From Anaerobacterium chartisolvens (GTDB lineage Bacteria; Bacillota; Clostridia; Acetivibrionales; DSM-27016), in contig NZ_QPJT01000005.1 in NCBI RefSeq assembly GCF_003337415.1, positions 1 through 64,000 on the forward strand: DNA of 64,000 nucleotides. Direction: 5' to 3'. The notes beneath the pieces are model-generated. The model had not been told where the DNA came from, did not search any database, and was given only the letters and a program-made list of their open reading frames with translations. Each line of letters begins with the position of its first letter. Position 1 is the first letter of the stretch. Of this stretch, positions 34,594-44,419 are shown one piece after another. The translations under genes were made by a program, and so were the position numbers.

Positions 34594-35517
34594 ATGTCGT
34601 ATATATTGAAAACAGTTAATCTGACGAAAGCCTTTAAAGGCAGAGAGGCTGTCTCCAGTGTGAATATTCATATCAAAAAGGGCGAAATTTACGGCTTTTT
34701 GGGTCCTAATGGATCAGGCAAGACAACGCTTATGAGGATGGCGGCAAACTTGATTAAGCCTACAGAAGGGGAAATTGAGATATTCGGAGACAAATTAACG
34801 GATAAATCATATGAAGTGCTGAAAAGAATGGGCACTATAATTGAGACTCCGGTATTTTATGAAAAGCTTACAGCCAGAGAGAATCTGGAGCTCCATTGCG
34901 AGTATATGGGATATTATGACAAGGGGGCGGTTGATAAAGCCTTTGAACTGGTAAATTTAAAAGATATAGAGAAAAAACCAGTTAAGGAGTTTTCCCTTGG
35001 TATGAAGCAAAGACTAGGGATTGCGAGGGCCATTACCACCAAGCCTGAATTCCTGATGCTGGATGAGCCTATCAATGGATTGGATCCAATAGGAATTAGG
35101 GAGGTCAGAAACCTGTTTAAAATTCTAAATAAGGAATATGGAATAACCTTGCTGATTTCCAGCCATATTTTAGGAGAAATTGAGCAGATAGCCGATACAA
35201 TAGGAGTTATAAACAACGGACGGCTATTGAAGCAGGTATCTATGGAAAGTATACGGGAGGAAGATTCAGAATATCTGGAGATAACCACAAATAACTGTAA
35301 GGGAGCGGCATATGTTCTGGAAAATGACCTTGGGATAACTAACTTCAGGGTCATTGAAAACAACTGTATAAGGATATATGGATCAAGCATTCCGCAAAGC
35401 GAGCTGTCTAAGACGCTTATACTGAAGGATATTGCTATTGACAGCATAAACAGGAAGGATGTCTCTTTGGAGGACTATTTTATGAAAATATTGAACGGGG
35501 GTGGCATAAGTGCTTAA
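34594..35517 (+). CDS. ABC transporter ATP-binding protein, BcrA type
   Basis: A 307-residue ATPase with Walker A GPNGSGKTTLM, signature FSLGMKQRLGIA, Walker B FLMLDEPINGLDP and H-loop SSHILGEIE. The PINGLDP form and the C-terminal extension are typical of BcrA/lantibiotic immunity ATPases. GAGAGGAG precedes ATG 34594. It overlaps the permease gene by 8 bp. A role in resistance to a cell-envelope antibiotic is inferred. Confidence 0.92.
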   Translation: MSYILKTVNLTKAFKGREAVSSVNIHIKKGEIYGFLGPNGSGKTTLMRMAANLIKPTEGEIEIFGDKLTDKSYEVLKRMGTIIETPVFYEKLTARENLELHCEYMGYYDKGAVDKAFELVNLKDIEKKPVKEFSLGMKQRLGIARAITTKPEFLMLDEPINGLDPIGIREVRNLFKILNKEYGITLLISSHILGEIEQIADTIGVINNGRLLKQVSMESIREEDSEYLEITTNNCKGAAYVLENDLGITNFRVIENNCIRIYGSSIPQSELSKTLILKDIAIDSINRKDVSLEDYFMKILNGGGISA

Positions 35518-36205
35518 ACTAATAGAGCTTGAAATAAAAAAGTTTAAATTGTCGAGATTTATAAAAGGAGTATTAATAGCAGATTTAATTATTGCAGGCG
35601 TTGTAGTATTAATAATGTTTGGAGAGAGAGCTGAAAACAGAGTTGCATTTGAGGATTATCGAACGGCTGCTTTTATTATCGGAGCCTTTGTTAAAATGAC
35701 GTTTACCATTTTTGCGGCTGTCATCCTTTCAAAAATTGTTATAGGGGAGTATAAGAGCAATACCATAGGAGTGCTGTTTATGTACCCTATAAGCCGCAAA
35801 AGGCTGATTGCGGCGAAGCTGGCTGTAGTTATGATATTTACATTCCTCAGTATATTTTTATCAGATATTTTTATAGGCTTTGTCATTTATGTTATAGGCT
35901 TATGGCATGATCTCATCCCGGTTGTACTAACAGCGGCAGATATTGCAGGCTTTTTGAGAAATTCCCTTGTGGATGCGGCGGCCTATATGGGTGTGGCACT
36001 TGCTCCGCTGTATTTCGGCATGAGGAAGAAATCTACGTCCGCTACGATTGTGTCCTCGGTGATTATATGCTCTGTTTTAAACTCCGGCAGCGGGGACTTT
36101 TCGCTGGGATCGATTATTATAATACCTATTTTATTAGCTGTAGCGGGAGTGGTTGTTGCATATCTGACCATTAGAAATATAGACAGTAAGGATATAATGG
36201 TTTAG
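35510..36205 (+). CDS. ABC-2 permease (bacitracin/lantibiotic type)
   Basis: A 231-residue membrane protein with about six hydrophobic helices (GVLIADLIIAGVVVLIM, FVKMTFTIFAAVILS, AVVMIFTFLSIFLSDIF and others). GTG 35510 follows a GGGGGTGG ribosome binding site inside the ATPase gene. It pairs with the preceding ATPase. Confidence 0.85.
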   Translation: MLKLIELEIKKFKLSRFIKGVLIADLIIAGVVVLIMFGERAENRVAFEDYRTAAFIIGAFVKMTFTIFAAVILSKIVIGEYKSNTIGVLFMYPISRKRLIAAKLAVVMIFTFLSIFLSDIFIGFVIYVIGLWHDLIPVVLTAADIAGFLRNSLVDAAAYMGVALAPLYFGMRKKSTSATIVSSVIICSVLNSGSGDFSLGSIIIIPILLAVAGVVVAYLTIRNIDSKDIMV

Positions 36206-36222
36206 CTGCAGCTGCCCGTGTA

Positions 36223-36900
36223 TCATTCAAGTATTTCCAGAAAGCCTCCTGCGTCGGTTAAATCGCGGAAAAGGTAATCGGGCTGGTGAGCACAAAGCTC
36301 CTCATAGCTGTGCCAGCCTGTTGCCACCGCAATGCTTTTCACCTTGAGCTTTTTTCCGCATTCTATGTCTTTAGGGGTATCGCCTATTATGTATATATCC
36401 TCATTTTTAAAATCAACACCGAAATGCTGTTTTGAATTTTGCACAGCCTGCCGGATAACCTTCCACCTCTCCATTTCTATGTTCCCAAAGCCGCCCACTG
36501 GAAAGTAACGGTTCAAATTATTGCAAGAAAGCTTTATTCTCGCAGCTTTTTCCATATTTCCCGTACCCAGAGCATTGAAGACGTGCTTCATTTCAGAGAT
36601 TGCCGAAAGCAGGGAGGATATTCCCGGAGCCGTTATATCATTATTGAGTGAGGAAATATTTTCAGCCAGATATTCACAATACCTTTCACAAAACAGGGAG
36701 GGGTCTTTATCTTCTATGCCGTGTACCGAAAAGACATCTTTTATAATTGTCCCGTCAATTGCTCCCGCCATATTAACAGTGCGGAAGGCTTCCTTTATAC
36801 CGTACATATCCAAGAAGGCTTTGTCCATGGCATTCTTCCCAAGCCCTCCGGCCTGTATAAGCGTGCCGTCTATGTCCCATACCAGGAGTACATTTCTCAT
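36223..36900 (-). CDS. HAD-family phosphatase
   Basis: A 225-residue HAD hydrolase with VWDIDGTLIQAGG (nucleophile Asp), NALGTGN (motif II), a Lys and IGDTPKDIECG (motif IV). The cap is helical, like phosphoglycolate phosphatase/beta-phosphoglucomutase relatives. The substrate is unknown. AGAGGTG precedes ATG 36900. It is convergent with the ABC permease, only 17 bp from its stop. Confidence 0.9.
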   Translation of the reverse strand: MRNVLLVWDIDGTLIQAGGLGKNAMDKAFLDMYGIKEAFRTVNMAGAIDGTIIKDVFSVHGIEDKDPSLFCERYCEYLAENISSLNNDITAPGISSLLSAISEMKHVFNALGTGNMEKAARIKLSCNNLNRYFPVGGFGNIEMERWKVIRQAVQNSKQHFGVDFKNEDIYIIGDTPKDIECGKKLKVKSIAVATGWHSYEELCAHQPDYLFRDLTDAGGFLEILE

Positions 36901-37066
36901 GCTTCACCTCTTTTGCAGATTATACTCTAAGAATGCATTGGTTAAATATACAAAACACATTTATAAGCATTATATATCAATGCTTTATAAATATCTATTA
37001 TTTCAGCTTTATTACGCCGGATATTTATGATAAAATTTATATTAATAAAAATTCGGAGGGTGGCTT

Positions 37067-38482
37067 TTGAATACTCCCATATACAATGCGGCAATGGAAT
37101 ATTCGTGCTCTGATCCCGTGCCCTTCCATATGCCGGGGCACAAGCTGGGGGCCGGACTGCCGGGAGGCTTTGCAAGCAATATCCCTCTCTTGGACTTGAC
37201 GGAAATACCCGGTACAGACAACCTTCACAATGCCAGCGGGGTTATCTTAAAAGCACAGCAATTGGCGGCACAAGCCTTTGGCGCTGATGAAACCTTTTTC
37301 CTTGTAAATGGTTCTACCTGCGGAATACATGCGATTATTTCCACCGTCTGCAGTGAGGGGGACAAGCTTATTGTATCAAGGGACTGCCATAAATCGGTGC
37401 TGAATGCAATGATTCTTTTCGGGGTGCGGCCCGTATATATGGGACTTGAGTTTGACAGGCTGTGCGGCATTTCCACCGCTGTAATCCCGGAGCGCGTGGA
37501 GGAGGCGCTGAGGCTGCATCCGGATGCGTCCGGCGTGCTTATTACAAGGCCCAACTATTATGGAGTGTGCTCCGATATAGAGGCAATAGCAAGTATAGTG
37601 CATTCATACGGAAGGATACTTGCAGTAGATGAAGCACATGGGGCACATCTGGCTTTTGCTCCGTGCCTTCCCATATGTGCCATGGAGGCAGGCGCCGATA
37701 TTTGCGTTCAGAGCGCGCATAAGACCTTGCCTGCGCTGACACAGGGAGCATATCTGCACGTGAAGGGGGGGAGGATTGACAGGGACAGGCTGAGATTCAA
37801 CCTTGGGCTGCTTCAGACAAGCAGTCCCTCATATGTAATCATGTCGTCGCTTGATGTGGCAAGAGAAATAATGCATACGGGTGCTCCGCATCTCATGGAG
37901 GGTGTTGCCGATAACGTCGGCAGGCTCCACGGCCTTATAAATGAGCTTGAGGGGATGGCCTTTATTACGGAGGATATGCTGGAGTATGGAAAAAAGGACC
38001 CTACCCGTATTGTAATAAACATGAGGAACTTAGGTAAAACGGGATTTGAAACAGGTGAAATTTTAAGAGACAGCTACAATATTCAGGTGGAAATGGCTGA
38101 TTTTTATAACATCGTATGCATAGCAACAGTGTCTGACAGGTGGGAGCACTATGAAAGGCTGTATTGCGCACTTAAGGATATGAACTATAAATTTAAGGAT
38201 TTGCCCGCTTTGGCCGATACAAATATAACAGAAATAATTATTCCTCCTAAGAAAATGGAGCCGGCCGAAGTCATGTGCAAAAAAACTGTAAGAGTGGGAC
38301 TGCATGAAGCTGCCGGTAAGGTCTGTGCATGTGCCGTAACACCATATCCTCCCGGTGTGCCTGTAATTTGCCCTGGAGAAGTATTTGTGGGGGAGGCTGT
38401 TGAATATATATATAATATACTGGACAGCGGCGGAATTGTTAACGGACTGAGTGAAAAATATGAGGTAAGCGTTGTTAAATAA
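37067..38482 (+). CDS. Orn/Lys/Arg decarboxylase family enzyme (YaaO-like)
   Basis: A 471-residue fold-type I PLP enzyme. It starts at TTG 37067 with CGGAGGG upstream. VDEAHGAHLAF and QSAHKTLPALTQGAYLH (the Schiff-base Lys) fix the family. HMPGHKLGAG at the N-terminus is the family start motif. Substrate may be Arg, Lys or Orn; the sequence alone does not tell. YaaO upstream of tmk is the Bacillus order; here a MITE separates the two. Confidence 0.9.
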   Translation: MNTPIYNAAMEYSCSDPVPFHMPGHKLGAGLPGGFASNIPLLDLTEIPGTDNLHNASGVILKAQQLAAQAFGADETFFLVNGSTCGIHAIISTVCSEGDKLIVSRDCHKSVLNAMILFGVRPVYMGLEFDRLCGISTAVIPERVEEALRLHPDASGVLITRPNYYGVCSDIEAIASIVHSYGRILAVDEAHGAHLAFAPCLPICAMEAGADICVQSAHKTLPALTQGAYLHVKGGRIDRDRLRFNLGLLQTSSPSYVIMSSLDVAREIMHTGAPHLMEGVADNVGRLHGLINELEGMAFITEDMLEYGKKDPTRIVINMRNLGKTGFETGEILRDSYNIQVEMADFYNIVCIATVSDRWEHYERLYCALKDMNYKFKDLPALADTNITEIIIPPKKMEPAEVMCKKTVRVGLHEAAGKVCACAVTPYPPGVPVICPGEVFVGEAVEYIYNILDSGGIVNGLSEKYEVSVVK

Positions 38483-38506
38483 TATGCTATAATTACTATA
38501 TAGGAT

Positions 38507-38690
38507 GCAATAAAGATTTTACAAACATGGAGGATATAATTGCTTACAGAAATTTTTAACTACAACGAAAAGACGCCTTGCGGGGAAATGTCTCACGGGT
38601 AAGTCATCAGGCGCTTTTCTTAGATGTATTCCTTACGGGTGAAAAAATTTCTTCCATCAAACTATATCCCCCATGTAAAATCTTTATTGC
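38507..38690 (+). mobile_element. MITE-like element, copy C (184 bp)
   Basis: Same termini and internal sequence as copies A and B, in plus orientation. It fills most of the gap between the decarboxylase and tmk. A chance open frame runs from it into tmk and gives false upstream starts. Confidence 0.9.
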
Positions 38691-38742
38691 TAAATATATA
38701 ATAATAATAATGCAAATGCACATACGCTTTTGGGGGAATATT

Positions 38743-39366
38743 ATGAAAAAGGGCTTGTTTATAACTGTAGAGGGCATGGATGGCTCCGGGAAAACAACCC
38801 AGATTGAATTGATGAGCTCGTATTTAAAGGATAAGGGCTATGAGGTTGTTTTAACGAGAGAGCCCGGTGGTACAATAATAGGTGAGAAGATACGCAATAT
38901 AATACTTGATCCTCACAACTCCGGTATGTGCGATGCCGCAGAAATGCTTTTATATGCTTCTGCCAGGGCGCAGCTTGTGAGGGAAGTCATAAAGCCTTCG
39001 GTGGACAGTGGCAAAATCGTAATATGTGACAGGTTTGCCGATTCGAGCTATGTCTATCAGGGATTTGGAAGAGGCATTGATTTTAAGGCTATAGAGGATG
39101 CTAACAGAGCGGCGCTTGATGGTGTTTCACCCGATATCACCATATTTTTGGATATAAGGCCCGAGCTTGCACTCGGAAGAAGGCTTGCCGCCACGGGTGC
39201 CGACAGGATAGAAAATGAGAAAATAGAGTTCCACCTGAGGGTTTACTCGGGATATAAAAAGCTGGCTTCACTGTACTGCGACAGGATTAAAGCTGTTGAC
39301 AGCAGCAGGAGCATAGAGGATATTGCACAGGACATAAGGGTATTGCTGGATGGACTTCTTTTATAG
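38743..39366 (+). CDS. tmk: Thymidylate kinase
   Basis: A 207-residue kinase. ATG 38743 follows GGGGGAA and begins MKKGLFITVEGMDGSGKTTQ with the P-loop. DRFADSSYVYQG is the family signature and the LID region RRLAATGADRIE follows. It phosphorylates dTMP to dTDP. It heads the darA-yaaR-holB-ricT run. Confidence 0.97.
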   Translation: MKKGLFITVEGMDGSGKTTQIELMSSYLKDKGYEVVLTREPGGTIIGEKIRNIILDPHNSGMCDAAEMLLYASARAQLVREVIKPSVDSGKIVICDRFADSSYVYQGFGRGIDFKAIEDANRAALDGVSPDITIFLDIRPELALGRRLAATGADRIENEKIEFHLRVYSGYKKLASLYCDRIKAVDSSRSIEDIAQDIRVLLDGLLL

Positions 39367-39412
39367 TGTAGATTAACTAATTATTCTAAAAGAAAGGCTG
39401 GTGTTATTTTCT

Positions 39413-39742
39413 ATGAAGCTTGTTTTTGCGGTTATCCATGATGAGGACGGACATAAGGTGATGGATGAGCTTAATAAGAATGGGTTCAGTGTAACCAAGC
39501 TTTGTTCCACAGGAGGATTCTTAAGGGCTGGAAACACAACACTTTTAACGGGGGTTGATGAGGACAAGGTCAATGATGTAATAGCCATCATAGAAAAGAA
39601 ATCAAAGAGCAGGAAGCAGGTTATTAACTCCTCCATGCCTCCTAACGGAATGAACGGCATGTTTATGCCTTATCCCGTAGAGGTAGTGGTAGGAGGAGCA
39701 ACTGTTTTTGTACTGGATGTTGAAAGGTTTGAAAAGGTGTAG
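39413..39742 (+). CDS. darA: Cyclic-di-AMP receptor DarA (YaaQ/PstA)
   Basis: A 109-residue PII-like protein, exactly the usual length from ATG 39413 (MKLVFAVIHDEDGHKV). The core LCSTGGFLRAGNTTLLTGVDEDKV is the c-di-AMP site of DarA. A GTG at 39401 is a less likely start. It reports c-di-AMP level by an unknown output and always accompanies tmk in this group. Confidence 0.95.
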   Translation: MKLVFAVIHDEDGHKVMDELNKNGFSVTKLCSTGGFLRAGNTTLLTGVDEDKVNDVIAIIEKKSKSRKQVINSSMPPNGMNGMFMPYPVEVVVGGATVFVLDVERFEKV

Positions 39743-39810
39743 CGGGGTCTTTTTACAAAAGAGATCTCCTTGCAATATGTTCAAACAAATATGTGTAGGA
39801 TGTGAGTTTT

Positions 39811-40263
39811 ATGAAGGTAGGCGAAAATCTTGGCAAGTCTTCTGGTATAGCGGGAACTGTGGCCAAGGAGGAAAAAAAGGTTCTAAACAGCAGGGAATCA
39901 GCTTTTCAAAGCCAGATAAGGCGTATTGAGGGGCAGGACCATGAACAAAGGATCCGGGAGCTGGCGTTAAAAATCTCAGAGCAGGGAGAAAAACTAGGCA
40001 AGAAGGTTGATATAAGGGAACTAAAGGTATATAAGAAGCTTATTTCGGAGTTTTTGGATGAAGCTGTGAACAGCTCCCGCAAGTTTTCAAAGGAAAGCTT
40101 TTTAGACAGAAGGGGAAGGTTTAAGGTCTATGCGACGGTTAAAAAAATAAATTCCGAGCTTGAGGAGCTTACCGAGCAGGTGTTAAAGGAAGAAAAGGAT
40201 AACATAAAGATATTGAAGAGAATTGATGATATACGGGGCTTGATAATGGATCTGACCATATAG
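39811..40263 (+). CDS. YaaR family protein (DUF327)
   Basis: A 150-residue mostly helical protein from ATG 39811 (RBS GTAGGA; GTG 39802 is too close). IRELALKISEQGEKLGKKVDIRELKVYKKLISEFLDEAV and RRGRFKVYATVKKINSEL are typical DUF327 pieces. Its function is unknown; it is conserved in this position. Confidence 0.88.
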   Translation: MKVGENLGKSSGIAGTVAKEEKKVLNSRESAFQSQIRRIEGQDHEQRIRELALKISEQGEKLGKKVDIRELKVYKKLISEFLDEAVNSSRKFSKESFLDRRGRFKVYATVKKINSELEELTEQVLKEEKDNIKILKRIDDIRGLIMDLTI

Positions 40264-40343
40264 GGATAGATCCATTATCATAGACGTTTGCATGGTAAAA
40301 GTGGCCGGAGTGCGTCACGAAAATAGCTTATGAGGTGTTTGGA

Positions 40344-41336
40344 TTGAGCTTTAACAATATAACAGGCCAGAGAGAAGTGATTGACGGACTTGCTTTTTCA
40401 ATAAAAAATGACAGGGTGGCACACGCATATGTCTTTACCGGTCCTAAGGGGATAGGAAAAAGAACGGTGGCAAAGCTTTTTGCCGGAATGCTTCTTTGCA
40501 CCTGCAGGACCGATATGGCAAGCTGCGCCAATTGTCCGTCCTGCAGCACCTATATGGAGGGCTCAAACCCTGACTTTTTTGTTATTGAGAGGGAAAATTC
40601 GGCGATAGGAATAGAGGAGATACGTGGAATCCAGAGCAGTATACTTGTAAAGCCTTTGTACTCTGAAAAGAAGGTTTATGTTATTGCCGATGCGGAAAAT
40701 ATGACGGTGCAGGCTCAGAACTGCCTGCTCAAAATACTTGAGGAGCCGCCGCCCTACGCCGTTATAATACTTACTGCGTCCAATTACAAGGCGCTTATGG
40801 AGACTATACGCTCAAGAACCCTGCGATATAATTTCAGAAAGAATACACCTCAAGAGGTAAGAACGGTATTGGCGGACAGGCTTGGAGAGAATAATCCAAG
40901 GCTTGACTTTCTGGCCGCTTATGCAGACGGAGTAATAGGGGCTGCCCTTCAAATAGCGGACTCAGAGGAATTTGCTTCCTTAAGGGATTCCGCGGTGGAT
41001 GTTTTTATGAGGCTTTCGGCAAAAGCTTCTCTTTCAGGTGTATTCCGTGAATATGATTTTTTTGAAAGCAATAAGGAGAGCGCAAACGTAATTTTTGACG
41101 CGATGCTGCTGTTTTGCAGAGATCTGCTGGTGTATAAAAATACCGGAAAAGAAAACATGTTGATTAATTCAGACAAAAGGGATATCATATTAAATAGTGC
41201 GCATAAGTTTACGTCTCAAAAGCTGGTAAACAGTATTGAGGAAATAGAAAAGGCACGTAGAAGCATAGCTCAGAATGCAAGCTTTCAGCTATCCGTGGAA
41301 GTAATGCTTATGAAGCTGCAGGAGGAATACAGTTAA
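40344..41336 (+). CDS. holB: DNA polymerase III subunit delta'
   Basis: TTG 40344 is the likely start, 6 nt after GAGGTG; GTG 40335 lies inside that ribosome binding site. The 330-residue clamp-loader subunit has GPKGIGKRTVAKLF, a zinc cluster CTCRTDMASCANCPSC, VYVIADAENMTVQAQNCLLKILEEPP and IRSRTLRYNF. It ends by overlapping ricT by 1 bp (TAATG). Confidence 0.95.
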   Translation: MSFNNITGQREVIDGLAFSIKNDRVAHAYVFTGPKGIGKRTVAKLFAGMLLCTCRTDMASCANCPSCSTYMEGSNPDFFVIERENSAIGIEEIRGIQSSILVKPLYSEKKVYVIADAENMTVQAQNCLLKILEEPPPYAVIILTASNYKALMETIRSRTLRYNFRKNTPQEVRTVLADRLGENNPRLDFLAAYADGVIGAALQIADSEEFASLRDSAVDVFMRLSAKASLSGVFREYDFFESNKESANVIFDAMLLFCRDLLVYKNTGKENMLINSDKRDIILNSAHKFTSQKLVNSIEEIEKARRSIAQNASFQLSVEVMLMKLQEEYS

Positions 41337-42205
41337 TGGTAAAGGTAGTGGGTGTGAGATTTAAGAAGGCGGGGAAGATATACTATTTTGACCCCGGAGA
41401 CTTTGAGATACAGTTGAATTCAAATGTAATAGTCGAAACGGCAAGAGGCATAGAGTATGGACTTGTCGTGGTGCCTAACAGGGATGTGCCGGACGAGGAA
41501 ATAGTCGCTCCTCTTAAAAAGGTAATCAGAATTGCCACCGAGGAGGACGGAAAGCACGCTGAGGACAATGACAGAAGGGAAAAAGAAGCGTTTGACATAT
41601 GCCTGCAGAAGATAAGGGCGCATAATTTAAATATGAAATTAATAGATGTGGAATATACCTTTGACAACAATAAGGTATTGTTTTACTTTACAGCCGATGG
41701 AAGGGTGGATTTCAGGGAGCTGGTAAAGGATCTGGCCGCAGTTTTCAAAACCAGAATAGAGCTAAGGCAAATAGGTGTGAGAGATGAGTCCAAAATGATG
41801 GGAGGAATAGGGATCTGCGGAAGGGTGCTTTGCTGCAAATCCTTTCTTGGAGAATTTCAGCCGGTATCCATAAAAATGGCCAAGGAGCAGGGGCTTTCAT
41901 TAAATCCCACCAAAATTTCAGGCACCTGCGGGAGGCTGATGTGCTGCCTTAAATATGAGCAGGATGCCTATGATGAAATACTGAGGAGAGTGCCTAAGGT
42001 GGGAGCTATCGTGGAGACACCGGAGGGAAATGGAACGGTAATGGCGGTAAGCCTGCTTAAGGAAATGCTTAAGGTAAAGCTGGATAAGGTCAATGAGACG
42101 GATTTGAAGCTATACAATTCAAGTGAGGTAAGGGTAATAAAGGATGTTGCCCGTGAGGATTACGGGGATATAGATATTGAGGTTCTAAAGCAGCTCGAGG
42201 ACTAA
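41336..42205 (+). CDS. ricT: PSP1-domain protein RicT (YaaT)
   Basis: A 289-residue PSP1 protein. GGIGICGRVLCCKSFL and GTCGRLMCCLKYE carry the Cys groups conserved in RicT, which in Bacillus forms an iron-sulfur complex with RicA and RicF to steer RNase Y. No RicA or RicF gene is near. The N-terminal part EIVAPLKKVIRIAT is also typical. Confidence 0.95.
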   Translation: MVKVVGVRFKKAGKIYYFDPGDFEIQLNSNVIVETARGIEYGLVVVPNRDVPDEEIVAPLKKVIRIATEEDGKHAEDNDRREKEAFDICLQKIRAHNLNMKLIDVEYTFDNNKVLFYFTADGRVDFRELVKDLAAVFKTRIELRQIGVRDESKMMGGIGICGRVLCCKSFLGEFQPVSIKMAKEQGLSLNPTKISGTCGRLMCCLKYEQDAYDEILRRVPKVGAIVETPEGNGTVMAVSLLKEMLKVKLDKVNETDLKLYNSSEVRVIKDVAREDYGDIDIEVLKQLED

Positions 42206-42363
42206 ATAATGAGCTTTGGGCTTGATATGTTAAAAACAATTTAAAAATAAAAAAAAGGTTTTCATATTAAAGCTTTAATGATAGAATAATATCGGTAATT
42301 AGAAGTTTTATTATACAGAAAATACCAGTAGTATCAGTAATCCTTTAAGGAGGTGTTGTTATA

Positions 42364-42534
42364 ATGGCATATGTTATAAACGAATCTTGCATTGCTTGCG
42401 GTGCATGTGAGTCGGAATGCCCCGTATCATGTATTTCGGCGGGGGACAATGTATATGTTATTGATGAGGATGTATGCATAGACTGCGGATCATGCGCTAA
42501 TGTCTGTCCGGTTGATGCTCCTCAGCAGAAATAA
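42364..42534 (+). CDS. 2[4Fe-4S] ferredoxin
   Basis: A 56-residue protein with AAGGAGG 10 nt before ATG 42364. It has two CxxCxxC...CP motifs: CIACGACESECP and CIDCGSCANVCP. This is the standard clostridial bis-[4Fe-4S] electron carrier. It has its own leader (42206-42363, AT-rich) and a terminator, so it is independently transcribed between ricT and trmN6, the place where Bacillus has yabA. Confidence 0.97.
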   Translation: MAYVINESCIACGACESECPVSCISAGDNVYVIDEDVCIDCGSCANVCPVDAPQQK

Positions 42535-42543
42535 TTATATTAC

Positions 42544-42587
42544 CAAAGGGGTCAGGTAGGAGTTAATCTTACTTGGCCTTTTTTACA
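42544..42587 (+). terminator. Terminator of the ferredoxin gene
   Basis: AAAGGGGTCAGGTAGG pairs imperfectly with CTTACTTGGCCTTTTTT (about 42544-42585), ending in a T6 run. Confidence 0.7.
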
Positions 42588-42615
42588 TGAATATAAAAGC
42601 TTTAAATAAATCAGG

Positions 42616-43383
42616 ATGGGTGTTTTAAGCTTGAAAATAGAATTGCTTGAGAATGAACGAATTGATGATTTGCAGTATAAGGGTCTTAAAATAATACAGA
42701 AAACAAAAGGCTTTTGCTTTGGGGTAGATGCGGTGCTTCTTGCCAGCTTTGCCGATGTCAAGAGGAATGACAGAGTGGCCGACTTGGGGACAGGCACCGG
42801 CATAATATCCATACTCCTTGCGGGAAAGACTCAGGCAAAAAGCCTTTCGGGCCTTGAAATACAGCAGGAAATGGCTGAAATGGCAGGAAGAAGTGTTTTG
42901 CTTAATGACCTTCAGGACAGAGTAAGAATAATATGCGGCGATATAAAGAAAAGCCACGAATTCTTTGCTCCCTCCAGCATTGATGTGGCAGTGAGCAATC
43001 CTCCTTATATGAATAAGGGAGGGGGCTTGGTAAATCCTGATGACACAAAGGCAATATCGCGCCATGAAATTATGTGTACGCTTGAGGACGTAATAGCTGC
43101 AGGCAGCAGGATGCTGGTGCCGGGAGGACAGCTTGCCATGGTTCACAGGCCTGAGAGGCTTGTGGATATAGCTTGCCTTATGAGAAATTATGGTATAGAG
43201 CCTAAATATATAAGATTTGTCCACCCGTCACCTTACAAAAGAGCTAACCTTATACTTATAAAGGGAACCCGGGGAGGGCGGCCGCAGCTCAAAATGATGG
43301 AGCCGCTGTATATTTATGATGAAACCGGAGAGTACTCAAGGGAAATTAATGAGATTTATTGCAGAGATGAGGTTAAGAAATGA
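42616..43383 (+). CDS. tRNA1(Val) adenine37-N6 methyltransferase family (YabB/TrmN6)
   Basis: A 255-residue class I methyltransferase. LGTGTGIISILLAGKT binds SAM and NPPY is the N6-adenine catalytic motif. NERIDDLQYKGLKIIQKTKGFCFGVDAVLLASF is the usual N-terminus. The start is uncertain: ATG 42616 has a weak ribosome binding site; TTG 42631 with GGATGGG is possible. Its end overlaps rsmI (ATGA). Confidence 0.9.
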   Translation: MGVLSLKIELLENERIDDLQYKGLKIIQKTKGFCFGVDAVLLASFADVKRNDRVADLGTGTGIISILLAGKTQAKSLSGLEIQQEMAEMAGRSVLLNDLQDRVRIICGDIKKSHEFFAPSSIDVAVSNPPYMNKGGGLVNPDDTKAISRHEIMCTLEDVIAAGSRMLVPGGQLAMVHRPERLVDIACLMRNYGIEPKYIRFVHPSPYKRANLILIKGTRGGRPQLKMMEPLYIYDETGEYSREINEIYCRDEVKK

Positions 43384-44249
43384 GTAAAGGCGCAATGAAT
43401 AGCGGCGCAATAAATAGCGGCACGCTGTATCTTGTGGCAACGCCTATAGGTAATCTTGAAGATATTACCATAAGGGCCTTAAACATTCTTAAAGATGTGG
43501 ATTTAATAGCCGCGGAGGATACAAGAGAGACAATAAAGATGCTTAACCATTTCGATATAAAAAAGCCCATGGTAAGCTATTATGAGCATAATAAGGCCGA
43601 AAAGGGAAATTATCTGATCCGGCTGCTTCTCGAGGGAAAGAACATTGCGGTGGTATCGGATGCAGGAACTCCGGGGATATCCGATCCGGGAGAGGACCTG
43701 GTAAGGCTGGCTGTGCAGAGCAATATAAAGGTGAGCATGGCTCCGGGGCCCGTTGCCGCAATTATGGGGCTGGTATTGTCGGGAATGCCCACAGGGCGCT
43801 TTGTGTTTGAGGGCTTTCTGCCCATGAATAAGAAGCAGAGGAAGCAAAGAATTTCTGACCTTAAGGATGAAACCAGAACAATAATTTTATATGAGGCACC
43901 TCATAAATTGACGCATACCTTAAACGACCTGTATGAAGCTCTGGGAGATAGGAACATAACGATTGCCAGAGAGCTGACAAAGAGGTATGAGGAGATTTTT
44001 GGCTGTACGTTGTCGCAGGCCGTGGATAAATATTCCTCTGTATCTCCAAGGGGAGAATTTGTACTCGTGCTTGAGGGTGCTGATGCCTGTGAGCTTGACA
44101 TGAAGGAAAAACGCAAATGGGAGAGCATAAGCATAAGAGAGCATGTGGATATTTATATATCCGAAGGATTGGATAAGAAGGATGCAATTAGGAAAGCTGC
44201 CGACGACAGGGGAGTTAGTAAAAGGGATGTTTACAATGCCTTGCTGTAA
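43380..44249 (+). CDS. rsmI: 16S rRNA (cytidine1402-2'-O)-methyltransferase
   Basis: A 289-residue RsmI. LYLVATPIGNLEDITIRALNIL, AAEDTRETIKMLNHF, SDAGTPGISDPG and APGPVAAIMGLVLSGMP are the family markers. It methylates C1402 in the decoding centre. It overlaps the previous gene by 4 bp and is followed by a strong terminator. Confidence 0.97.
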   Translation: MSKGAMNSGAINSGTLYLVATPIGNLEDITIRALNILKDVDLIAAEDTRETIKMLNHFDIKKPMVSYYEHNKAEKGNYLIRLLLEGKNIAVVSDAGTPGISDPGEDLVRLAVQSNIKVSMAPGPVAAIMGLVLSGMPTGRFVFEGFLPMNKKQRKQRISDLKDETRTIILYEAPHKLTHTLNDLYEALGDRNITIARELTKRYEEIFGCTLSQAVDKYSSVSPRGEFVLVLEGADACELDMKEKRKWESISIREHVDIYISEGLDKKDAIRKAADDRGVSKRDVYNALL

Positions 44250-44270
44250 AAAAGCCGGCGGAATTAAAAT

Positions 44271-44337
44271 AAAAGCCTGAGCGTTAAAAATTAAAAGACA
44301 CGCTTTTATCTTTAACGGTCAGACTTTTATTTTTTTT
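44271..44337 (+). terminator. Terminator after rsmI
   Basis: AAAAGCCTGAGCGTTAAA (44271-44288) pairs, with two mismatches, with TTTAACGGTCAGACTTTT (44311-44328), then a T8 run to 44337. Confidence 0.8.
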
Positions 44338-44419
44338 AAGTCCTTGTATTACGTCTTGTGCCTTACAGGCATAAAGTGCTTTTACCTTAATTAAAGGAAA
44401 TTTGTCGTATTAAAAAGTA

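Noticed and set aside
38578-38742. Upstream extension of tmk
   Set aside because: It runs through MITE copy C; the true start at 38743 has a ribosome binding site and matches the family N-terminus.
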